A DNA stretch of 17,343 nucleotides from Ophryocystis elektroscirrha (Eukaryota; Apicomplexa; Conoidasida; Neogregarinorida; Ophryocystidae): assembly GCA_030141585.1 (NCBI GenBank), contig JAQIFP010000099.1:1-17343 (forward strand). The letters are read 5' to 3'. Position numbers and translations under genes: made by a program. This document shows, in pieces, positions 8,491 to 17,190 of this stretch. The first letter of the stretch is position 1, and the number at the start of each line of letters is the position of its first letter. The notes under the pieces were generated by a model. That model had not been told where the DNA came from. It was given only the letters and a program-made list of their open reading frames with translations, and did not search any database.

Positions 8491-10615
8491 ATGAAGGACA
8501 ATTGGTGGTGTAAATCACGTTCAGCAATGGAAATAAAACAAGTCAATTTATCTGAAACGTATAAATAATAAGGATAACTTATTTGTAGAACTAAACGTTT
8601 GCCGTTTAGCTGCGAAACTCTCACCAAATATATGAAGTAATATAAATTTTTGTTATTTATCTTTTATGGAGTGGGGGAGTTCCTTCTGGCAAAATTATTG
8701 AATGTACAGGGGAACCTGGGGTGGGCAAAACGCAATTCTGCTTATCCCTTATAGCAGACGTAAATAAATTTTATTTGTAGTTACAAATCGTTAATTATTG
8801 CACGCTTATAGAAACTTGATAGATATCTAATTTATTAAAATAAAATAAATTTCAATATATTATATCCTTTGGATTATTATATTGCACTTAATTATTTACA
8901 TTTATTATATTAATGAAAAAAAAATTAATTATTGTCAAATATACTATAAATAATTAATTATCAGATATAAAATATAAATTATATATATATGCATAAGAAA
9001 TATAAAAGAAACCTATCAAAATATTAATTATTGATAATTCCATTATATAAATATGTTGTCAACGTTATTAATTGAATAGGTATTATTAAGCAACAGCGAA
9101 GCAGCAGTGCTGTATATGTCAGTTGAAAATCCTTTTCCAATATTAAGGTTGAATGAAATATTAAGTAATAGAGCAAATAATTATTGTTTTTTCCTTAGAT
9201 GCTAGATTAAAGTCTGCTAATGTGTAAATTGTAATGCTAACTTTTTTATTAAGCAGATTACTCAATGATTTATTGAAAAGACTAATGATTCAGAAAATAT
9301 CAAGTGTTCTTATATTTGAAGAATTGATAAAAAACTTTATATACAATAATTTTAAGGCCAGAAAGGTACTTTGAAATTAATATCATTGTCACTATGGATA
9401 TTAAAAAAAAAAAATTCTTATTATTGCTATATAAAGTATACGTGAAATTAAAAATAAGCATAATTTTATTCAAAATTATTTTTAAATTATCATAATTGTA
9501 TTACTAAATAAGTTTATATAATAATTTACACATTTTTTTGTAATTTATATAGTTGCGCTGATATTATTGACAGGGGGGTGTTAAACTGTTTTTGATCTTA
9601 TGATATTTATTTTTAATAAATTTATTTATTATATTAAAAAAAAGATATTAAATAGTACTTCTAGGTAATTGTATGTTGAATATATATTAACTTACAACTA
9701 GGTTACGTATGTACAATATACAAGACTGTACTAACGCTAGTCTGTACTATTTATATTTGCGAAAATAACAATCTTGAGAACTATTCCAAATATATAAGGA
9801 CTAATCAATACAATTATATAACTAATTAATATGCAAGTTCAGCCACAAGATATATATTATTGTATTTATAAATGGCTTATTTGCGAAAAATAAATATATA
9901 GTGGAAAAATTTCTGAATCATACGCAAGATATAGGTAGCGCTTATTGTAATTGACTCAATAGCTGGATTGTTTCGTATATTATCTAATTTGTAATTTTTT
10001 CAATTTATTTAAATTATTCTGCTTAGAGATCATTCAAGTATAAGAGGACGTGCCGTTCAAATGTTACGTTATTCCAATATACTTAAACGCTTAGCAACTG
10101 AACTAGAATGTCCTATTATTGTAACAAACCAAGTAACGGCTACTCAAATTCCTTCCAAAAAGTTTAAAATGTCTAATTTGCCTTCCCTTGGACTAGGATG
10201 GGATTCATGTATTAATACACGATACGTTATAACTAAAGCTAAATCGTCCTCCAATAAACGTGCACAGCGTTTTATTCAAGTTAATTATGATATTAATGAT
10301 TATACTCCCAAGTATGTATTTTAAATATATAAATTAATTTTTATATGTGCATAATTATATATTCACAAATATATATTATATATATACGAATATATATTGA
10401 TTAATATAAATTTAAATATTAATTTATATTGTAAATGTAGATAATTTACATATGTTGCAATAAAAGAAAAGTATAAAAAATAGAAATAATGCAATTAATC
10501 TATAAATATATAATTTATAATAAGGATAGTATAAACCATGTTAATGTATGGGTTTTTTCTTAGTGGAATTCCAATTGAAATATCTAAAACTGGAGTTTCA
10601 ATATCAAACAATTAG
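8491..10615 (+). CDS. XRCC3: XRCC3-like RAD51 paralogue, nine exons
   Basis: Nine exons join in phase: 8491-8558, 8589-8636, 8672-8759, 9080-9164, 9199-9223, 9257-9365, 9935-9990, 10027-10311 and 10564-10615, giving about 271 residues. Introns are 30, 35, 320, 34, 33, 569, 36 and 252 nt. RecA-fold motifs follow in order: KRLPFSCETL before the core, Walker A GEPGVGKT (about 52-59), LYMSVENPFP in place of the RAD51 YIDTEGTFRP motif, Walker B LIVIDSIAGLFR (about 144-155), IIVTNQV (about 190-196), PSLGLGWDSCINTR, and a C-terminal strand before GVSISNN. The ENPFP and SLGLxW motifs favour XRCC3 over RAD51C or RAD51B. The family assists RAD51 filaments in homologous recombination. The usual N-terminal helix-hairpin-helix part is absent, and only 133 bp separate this ATG from the preceding gene. 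Confidence 0.88.
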
Positions 10616-10621
10616 GCATAA

Positions 10622-10813
10622 TTATGTATTCTAAAAGAGTCCATTAAGCCTTTGCGAAAACTTGATAAAAATAAAGCAAAAATCCAACATAAAAGAATGT
10701 TTAACCCAAAACTAAAGCTTCCTGATAATTTTTCCTTGCTAGAATATAAACATTTGTCCACTGATATAATCTGCAGATTAATGTTTTGTTACCCGAGCTT
10801 ACTGTCATACTAA
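10622..10813 (+). CDS. unassigned coding island (possible exon)
   Basis: A 63-codon open frame follows the XRCC3 stop, with an acceptor-like CTAAAAG at about 10631-10637. The peptide is basic and protein-like (KPLRKLDKNKAKIQ, then KLKLPDNFSLLEYKHL, then STDIICRLMF), unlike translated AT repeats. There is no ATG at its start; an internal ATG begins at MFNPKLKL. It could be an exon of a separate gene continuing to 11254. I recognise no family, and the joins on either side are not established. Confidence 0.4.
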   Translation, partial: LCILKESIKPLRKLDKNKAKIQHKRMFNPKLKLPDNFSLLEYKHLSTDIICRLMFCYPSLLSY

Positions 10814-10932
10814 AGTCTGTTGCACATAGTAGCACTGATTTATCACTACAAAAGAAAAAAATATAGCGTCGTTGATACTAATTTTGTTTAGCAATATATT
10901 TATATGCGTCTAAACACTTTATATGTAAAAAT

Positions 10933-11010
10933 ATCCACTATATATACATCCACTATATATATATCCACGATATATATATCCACGATTTATATATCCAGGA
11001 TATATATATA
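10933..11010. repeat. 15-bp tandem repeat array
   Basis: The motif ATCCAC/G recurs at 10933, 10948, 10963, 10978 and 10993, exactly 15 bp apart, joined by AT-rich spacers. A sixth degenerate copy begins at about 11008. It is followed by a pure AT run at about 11015-11043. No coding role is visible. Confidence 0.85.
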
Positions 11011-11012
11011 CA

Positions 11013-11046
<34 letters not shown>

Positions 11047-11131
11047 ATTCAATTAAATAAACCGTTTTATATTGTAAATTTATGAGGAGATTTAAATTAT
11101 TTAATCATATTGATGCATAAGGTGACATTAA

Positions 11132-11254
11132 AGCAATATTTACTTATTAAAGAATAAACAGCCTGTTGTCGGTAAGTCATTTGAGCCAATAGCCAAACGA
11201 TTTCTACGTACAATACAGCGCAAATTAACTTTATTAGGTCTGAATGATAATTAA
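11132..11254 (+). CDS. unassigned coding island, possible 3'-terminal exon
   Basis: An open frame of 40 codons ends at TAA 11252-11254. Its peptide contains QPVVGKSFEPIAKRF and LRTIQRKLTLLGLNDN, an amphipathic basic helix typical of a real protein end. It probably starts at an acceptor near 11131. It may be the last exon of the gene hinted at by the island at 10622-10813, with the AT repeats between them in an intron. The minus strand is also partly open here, so strand is not certain. No family is recognised. Confidence 0.35.
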   Translation, partial: SNIYLLKNKQPVVGKSFEPIAKRFLRTIQRKLTLLGLNDN

Positions 11255-11608
11255 ATAAATAATACTGTACTTGTAAATGATTCGAAATAAATAGAAATGT
11301 TCATTTGAAGCAACAGCAATAAGACTTCGATCATTTCTGAAGCCATAAAATGTAAATACGACTCTTACGAAACAGAAATACAATTAAACATGGCACAATC
11401 TGATTGTTCATAAAAAGCCAAGGGTGCTATAAAAGTTCTGTTTCTGTCTGTAAATTTATGCGTTAAATGCCTTAAATATGAATAAATATAATATATTCTC
11501 TTACACTATAATTAAATAAGATTTCCGTGGTTTCAACGAATAGCCCAAAAGATAAGCATAATAACCGTTAAATGCACAAACTCTAGTATATATATACATA
11601 TGCAATAG
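11255..11608. other. intergenic sequence, nothing assigned
   Basis: This stretch lies between the 3' ends of a + strand island and the minus-strand SEC12-like gene. It is less AT-rich than the surrounding spacers but has no sustained open frame on either strand and no tRNA signature. It probably contains 3' UTRs. Confidence 0.4.
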
Positions 11609-13410
11609 GATTACACAAAAGTTTTTCCGTAGATTTTTAAAGCTGGATCTATTTTTCCTTTTTTTAACTTCTTATACAACCCTAATAAAGAGAAACTTTC
11701 TCCCGTCGTGTCTGAATCAACTTTAGTAATTCCATATGGTCCCGTTATGTAGCAGTTCCCTATTTTTGTCATTGTCATCAGCTGAAATGTTCCAATTATA
11801 TTGAAGTCGTATTAAAATGGAGTTTTTTAGTATATATACCATATTTTTTTTTCCATTATATAATTACTATTAGTTAATTAATTTCTTACATATGTGTTGT
11901 CTTTAAAGAACTGCATATGAGTGGTATTTGCTTCTTTTATGCAGATGGAATCTTTGAGTAAATATTCAGCACTGCTCTAAATACAGTGTAGTGATATATC
12001 AAACCTACAATATTTTTATTTTTATCTAAAGTAACTTTGGATATGGTAATGTTCCCTTGAGATGTAATACAGGCAATGATAGGTTCTTCGCTATGCAGAG
12101 TACATCGTTCCTAAACAAAATTTGCTTACATTAATTAAAGTATTATTATTATTATTATAATTATTATTATTATATTATATATATATATTCTTATATGAGC
12201 ATATAATTACAAATACGTATATAAATTAGGATTTAAAATAATAATCTAAGAAGTTAGTATAATAATACACTTTTCATCAATATTAATTTATTTATCTATA
12301 TTACAAATGATCAAGACACTTAAATACTATTACAGTTTAATGTAAATATATACAATTTACAGGTTTATCAATTTATATAGCTTCAGTATCTTAGACAATT
12401 ACTTGAGAAATTACGTCAAATTCCCATAAAATACCAGAGGACGAGCTAAGGTATATATATATAATGTGGCTTATACGTTTAATTGTATATTCAAATTAAA
12501 CTTTTCGTACACTTTTTTGAATTTCCAGACAATACCTTCACCTTCCACAGTAGCTGTACATACATCAAGCTACTTTACATTAATTATTAGTTTGATTACT
12601 CTAGGATTATAAGATACATTTTCAAAGATCTTGGGTGTAACTTCAGAAAAAACTAATTTGGGGTCTCCATTTTTTGAGATTAAATAAATTTCCTAATTAG
12701 TTTCGGTTTAAATGATCAATTATAAATATTATATTTATATATATATATAAATGTATGTCCTCATTATTGATACTATAAAATTGTATTTATTTATATACTT
12801 TGTAGAGTATATTACATAATTTATTTTTATTACTACTTACTCTATAAGAATACAGTTACTAATACATTCAATAATTCAGTATATACAATATTAATGGTAT
12901 TTATCACACACAATAAAAATAATAAAAAATTTAACTATGTCTATATTTAAATAAATGTGTCTATATATAAATAAACGTGTCTATATATATATATATATAT
13001 ATAATAATAATTGATTGGACTTGTGCCAAAGCATACGTAAGTTAAATACCAGCATATTAGGAATGCCATACTCAATACCACCTCCCCCTCCAGTTATTAA
13101 AGCATATTCATTGACATCCCCGTCTTCGTATCTCTTTATTTTACACAACTAAAGAGGAAAAAAGGTGAAAAAATAAGACAAAATACATTGAATATGGGAA
13201 ACTGTGTATATGTGGTCTTGAGAACACCATCTGAGCTGTAATTGTATTCATCTATATTCTTTATTGATTGCTCATAAGGACGATCTAATTGTTTTTTATA
13301 ATATTTATACGCGAAATTTGTTACAAAAAGCCAAAAATATATTTGGGTTTCAGTGAAATCTAATAAATTATGTAAACAATACTATCTTAACTGTAAGTTG
13401 CTTTGTACAT
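11609..13410 (-). CDS. SEC12/PREB-like Sar1 exchange factor, nine exons
   Basis: Exons: 13410-13392, 13359-13187, 13148-13050, 12692-12600, 12569-12511, 12445-12415, 12110-12009, 11976-11890 and 11781-11609, about 277 residues. Introns are 32, 38, 357, 30, 65, 304, 32 and 108 nt. SEC12 proteins are ER membrane beta-propellers that load GTP on Sar1 to start COPII vesicle budding. The diagnostic feature is a poly-Gly loop, LITGGGGG, followed by YGIPN (about residues 82-94), preceded by YTQFPIFNL as in PREB and yeast Sec12. Later blades are visible (GEGIVWKF, SSSGILWEFD, CITSQGNITIS, MTMTKIGNCYI). A short hydrophobic segment (about 13-24, IYFWLFVTNFAY) followed by KYYKK lies at the N-terminus, not the C-terminus. 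The first intron has an unusual GTTAAG donor, and the last ~30 codons are placed approximately. Confidence 0.75.
12938..12986. repeat. 20-bp tandem repeat, about 2.5 copies
   Basis: TGTCTATAT occurs at 12938, 12958 and 12978 with near-identical spacers (TTAAATAAA and ATAAATAAAC types). It then runs into a TA microsatellite to about 13004. It lies in the 357-nt intron 3 of the SEC12-like gene. Confidence 0.75.
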
Positions 13411-13784
13411 AATGTTCAGTAATATTTCATAATATTTTGTCTTTTCAGACACAGTGTAAAATATTATTAATATACAGAAAATAATTAATAATTATTAATA
13501 TTGCAATAATAATAATAATAATAATTAATTTGATAACAAAATCTGGATCTATTAGGATCTGAGTTACTGGTTTAAAATATTGTGGGTGTTTTTTTTTTGT
13601 ATGTCTTTGTTTAAATAGCGCACGTAGGTTACTTGAAAAAGGCACTTAAGCTTCTTTGTCGTGCAACCTTAAATAATCTATTTCGTGGCTTCAACCAAAA
13701 AAACTAGTTCATGTGTTGGTTTAAAAATTTGCTTTTTATATCGACTGCGAAGGATAAATTTGCGTATCCTGCAAAAACATCACC
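13411..13784. other. spacer between SEC12-like start and SR-protein stop
   Basis: About 374 bp lie between two genes transcribed leftward. The stretch contains AAT/ATT trinucleotide runs (about 13505-13525) and a minus-strand open frame of 66 codons at 13445-13645 that opens with GTG and ends in an Ile run. No ATG or convincing splice join supports that frame. The sequence probably holds the SR 3' UTR and the SEC12-like promoter. Confidence 0.4.
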
Positions 13785-14012
13785 TTATTTAACCGAAACA
13801 TCTTCATGAATTATGCGTTCTATGTAACTTGCACTGCGGCTTCCTGAAACAAATATAAAGTACATTTATAGCTAATACTAATATACATTATACAAATAAA
13901 GCAGCAATTGAGACTACACTCGAATAAAAATCCTCTCTATATAGTAATTATTTAATAATTATTTCTATAATTGATAATTATATTAATTATTATTGATATA
14001 GACACAATTATT

Positions 14013-14052
<40 letters not shown>

Positions 14053-15091
14053 ATATAGATTTGGCTAATTATTGTGCATAGTTTATATATGTAACAAATA
14101 GATAAAGAATAAATAATTATATAGTCTTTTTAAAAATTACTTGATTTAGTGACATTCTTTTCTTTTTCGATACTGCACTTGTCAGATGCAGGAGAAACAT
14201 TTTTAGATCTATAAGTTGGAGATTCGGTTTGTTTTTTAACAGGTGAGTTATTTTGGGATGTTGAAGCACACCGTTTACTGGACTTTACAGGTGAACATTG
14301 TCTTGAAGAAACAGAATGAGGATGTCTTCTACTTCTTCTTCCACGACCAATGTCTTCAACAGAATACTTTCGAGGCATTTCGATGGAAGATGAGCGACGG
14401 TATTCTTTTCTGCGTTCACGGTAATAGCGTGGAGGAGAGCGATATCGTTCCCCTGTACTACGGTACATAGAACGATTGTCTTCATCTTCGTAATGGTAAT
14501 ATGGACTAGAGTTACTACGACGAGATCCCCTTCTTCTTGGACCATAAGAGCGTGAACGAGAGCGTCTATATATAGGAGGACTTCTATAAGATCGTCTACG
14601 GTCATTTGAATAAGATCTACGGTAACGTGCTCTTTCTTTATGACGCATAGTTTCTGGCGACTTTCGACCTTGTTGTGCCACAGTAACAGAAACATCTGAA
14701 CCATCTATTACTATGTTTCGGCTTGTTGCTTGTAAAGCAGCTTCTGCGTCTTCATCTCGGGCAAATTCAACAAATCCAAAACCACGTGGAAGTTTTGTAT
14801 AATAATCAAGAGGTAGATACACATCCTTGACTTCACCTAAAACAATCCCCAAAATTATATGGAAAACAGCATACGCTAATAAGACTAATTTTTCGGATAA
14901 TTGCACTGACTTTAAGCCATTCAACAAAAAATCACATTTTATATTAATTTAATATATATAAATTATGTTTGCAATCAAAATACAAACAATACTACTAAAA
15001 TTAAGTAAATAGTATTACCAAATCTATCAAAATATTTACGAATTCTTTCAGGAGATGTAGTGTAACGTAAATTACGTACGATTAAAGACAT
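13785..15091 (-). CDS. SR splicing factor, SC35-like, three exons
   Basis: Exons: 15091-15019, 14836-14141 and 13843-13785, about 275 residues. Introns are 182 and 297 nt. Residues 1-80 are an RRM: RNP2 LIVRNL (about 3-8), then VKDVYLPLDYYT, and RNP1 RGFGFVEF (about 42-49). The linker GRKSPETMRHKERAR resembles that of the plant SCL and animal SRSF10-type factors. The remainder is Arg/Ser-rich (RRSYSNDRRRSYRS, RRSRSRSYGPRRRG and similar), the phosphorylatable domain that recruits spliceosome parts in the nucleus. Reading straight through exon 2 would end at TAA 14130. Splicing at GTAATT (14140) to TTTCAG (13844) instead adds a tail whose junction reads SRSRSAS, fitting the RS domain. The true start is the ATG at 15091, upstream of the open frame. 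Confidence 0.9.
14017..14049. repeat. (AT)n microsatellite in SR gene intron 2
   Basis: A pure AT dinucleotide run of about 33 bp lies inside the 297-nt second intron of the SR protein gene. Confidence 0.85.
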
Positions 15092-16086
15092 AGTCTTTCT
15101 CTCTCTCATGTCTTCAATTACTTTTTATAATTGACCTGCAATTATTAGGAGATCCACCGATAATTAAAAAAAAAAATCTTAACGTAATAATAAATATTAC
15201 AACGCTAAGTCTTAAGTTTATTTATTTAATTTTTACATTAAATTATCATAGTTTTACAACATTGTTTTAGTAAAGAGTAATTTCTAATAATATGCTTTGG
15301 TAAATAAGTCAAATTAAAATTATTTTTGTTGATTTCAAATAAAACTTAAAAATTTTATTGTAGTGATCGTTTTATAAGTTGTAAGTCATTTTTGTGAGTA
15401 CAGCTTAACATAAGATTAATTAGAAATATAACAAATTATTATCAATTAAATTTAAATATGTCAGGCAGATTTAAAATTATAAAAATAATTTATGCGTAAT
15501 TATAACAAATTTGATAATTAATTTATCAAATAAGTATTTATTAAAAAAAAAAATTTGTTAAATAAAAATTGTCACGAAAACATTGATTTTAATTGCATGA
15601 TATATTGAAGAGTTCTTTTAATTTAAAATATTTTTTTATATATTTAATAAAAATTTAAATCTTGTAAACTCAATTGTTTCGCTTATTGTCCACTATTAAA
15701 TTATTTCTGAATATAAACACAAGAATAATAAATATACATTTTTAACAGCATAATAAAAAATAAAAAAAAAATACAAAAATTAGTTAAGAATAATAATTAT
15801 TACTGTAAATAAGTAATTACAATTTTTGTGCTCATATCATATTGTAAGATTGCAGCTCCCAAACTAATTAATTAATTGGTTCATTTATGGAAGCATAATT
15901 ATTACTATCTGCGTACGTTTTCGTATTTTAGGGTGTAATTATTTGAGTCCATTGATATACGCATGAGTATGTAATTTTTTCCTATTAATATAAATTCAAA
16001 TGTATAAGAATTCCATGATATTTAAGATAGGTCAATTCGCACTGTTGCTAGTGTAGATTAATTTCTGTAACTAAATAAACAATTAG
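15092..16086. promoter_or_regulatory. long AT-rich divergent spacer
   Basis: About 1 kb of very AT-rich sequence lies upstream of the SR gene start. It has many A and T tracts, no sustained open frame and no tRNA or rRNA signature. It is presumed to include the SR promoter; nothing more specific can be read. Confidence 0.4.
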
Positions 16087-16250
16087 CCTTGGATGAAAGA
16101 AGAATTGTTTATAAGAATGCTAGGACATTAAAAGAACTAGATTTAGCATTCAACGGAATTATACAATTTAGCAGTGTCACGCTTGTGGTTTTTGTTTGCC
16201 TCAGTGATAAGAAATATAATCAATATATACATAAACCGTTGATATTGTAA
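16087..16250 (+). CDS. weak unassigned coding island (possible exon)
   Basis: After an acceptor-like ACAATTAG (AG at 16085-16086) the frame is open for about 54 codons to TAA at 16250. The peptide begins LDERRIVYKNARTLKELDL and goes on to FNGIIQF and a hydrophobic SVTLVVFVCL. The first half looks like a real helical protein. GT sites near 16180 could end the exon there. A second open piece at 16400-16454 could belong to the same gene. No ATG or family is recognised. Confidence 0.3.
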
Positions 16251-16399
16251 TATTCAAATCAATTAAGTGTATTTTGTGTAATGCGATTGTATTATACTTT
16301 CCACTGTGCGTCAAATCTATACAAAAATGCAAAGAAATGGAGTATTTTTGTTTAAATTAATGTTTTTTGAACATAATTTATATACTTTTTTTAATTTAG

Positions 16400-16454
16400 T
16401 ACAAATGATAGCCCTGATGTATTTATCATTAGTTGTGTAGTAAGTAGAAAATGA
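16400..16454 (+). CDS. very weak coding island (possible terminal exon)
   Basis: Following TTTAATTTAG (AG at 16398-16399), the frame encodes TNDSPDVFIISCVVSRK and stops at TGA 16452-16454. The peptide composition is unlike translated AT sequence, but it is only 18 codons long. It may be linked with the island at 16087. This is a suggestion only. Confidence 0.18.
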
Positions 16455-16760
16455 CGAATTTATTACTCCCGCTCCTAAAAAACATAAAAATTAGTGTAAT
16501 CATTCAAAATTTTGTTAAGATATGAAACATCATAAGTATAATAGTAAATTTGGCATAATGTATAGCAAAATGCTTCAGACAACAACATATTACACAAATA
16601 TGAAACTAAAAAAAACCTTCGAAGCAGTCATATTTTAGAGCGTCTATAATAGTATTAGAACGATACTTTAGGGTATTTTTGCATGTTTTTGGTGCACAAC
16701 AGGCACGAATATTGTTTATCAGCAGAGTTTGATAAATCTGTTTGCCAGAAACGTGGAAAA

Positions 16761-16899
16761 ATGCGTGAAATTGTATGTTTGCATTTCGGACAAGCTGGTG
16801 TTCAAAGTGGAAGTTCGTGCTGGGAGTTATTTTGCTTAGAGCATGGAATTAATCCCGACGGAACAATGAAAGACCCTAAAGCCATTCAAAAATCTCAAC
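16761..16899 (+). CDS. divergent alpha-tubulin, first exon (partial)
   Basis: This is the first 46 codons of an alpha-tubulin, the GTP-binding subunit that pairs with beta-tubulin in microtubules. MREI at the start, GQAGVQ (residues 10-15, nucleotide-site loop), [11 protein letters not shown] (20-30) and PDG (32-34) identify it. The exon ends in codon 47 at a strong donor GTAAGT (16900), and the rest lies beyond the window. It is unusually divergent: [13 protein letters not shown] replaces the near-invariant (I/V)GQAG(I/V)Q(V/I)GNACW, with Ser at 16, 18 and 19. Lys falls at position 40, the acetylation site, but the residues around it ([10 protein letters not shown]) differ from the usual SDKTIGGGD. 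An in-frame ATG at 16683 is ignored because the family begins MRE. It could be a specialised isotype. Confidence 0.9.
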
Positions 16900-17190
16900 G
16901 TAAGTTTCACAAAAAAGATAAGTCATGTAAATGTTGTCAACTTATTTTTAATTTATAATTTATCATAGAATACTATATATAGCTATATATTACTATTTTT
17001 CCATGCATGTTAAGGTACATGATAGTAAAGTTTACCGATAAAATTTTTTAGTTATATGAAATACTTTTAGCTTTGACTTTAATCGTTATAGTTGATATAT
17101 ACTACAGCTAAACTTAAAATAAAAATACATATAAATTATCTATAAGTACTGAAAAAAGGAAATCATGCTACTACTGTAATATGCAAAGTT
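16900..17190 (+). other. 5' part of alpha-tubulin intron 1
   Basis: The sequence after the GTAAGT donor at 16900 is AT-rich and carries no tubulin-like frame. It is read as intron. The next tubulin residues should follow downstream of the window. Confidence 0.6.

Noticed and set aside
8382..8627. 81-codon minus-strand open frame
   Set aside because: It is antisense to the first two exons of the XRCC3-like gene and has no recognisable domain, whereas the plus-strand exons fit the family in phase.
11169..11189. GTAAGT...ATAG inside the 11132-11254 island, as a 21-nt intron
   Set aside because: It is shorter than any supported intron here, and the frame is open through it.
13445..13645. 66-codon minus-strand open frame with a plausible basic start and QILIDPDF
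   Set aside because: It begins with GTG directly after an in-frame stop, ends in an ATT-repeat Ile run, and no good donor links it in phase to the SEC12-like exons. A nuclease-like (PIN) reading of QILIDPDF was considered, but no further PIN motifs follow.
13660..13787. Open frames continuing past the SR stop TAA (GDVFAGYANLSFAVDIK), as if TAA were read through
   Set aside because: TAA acts as a normal stop in the alcohol dehydrogenase and other genes here; a single in-frame continuation does not justify a variant code.
14243..14704. Open frames on both strands overlapping the SR gene (75 and 139 codons)
   Set aside because: They shadow the Arg/Ser-rich exon; the RS-domain frame joined to the RRM is clearly the coding one.
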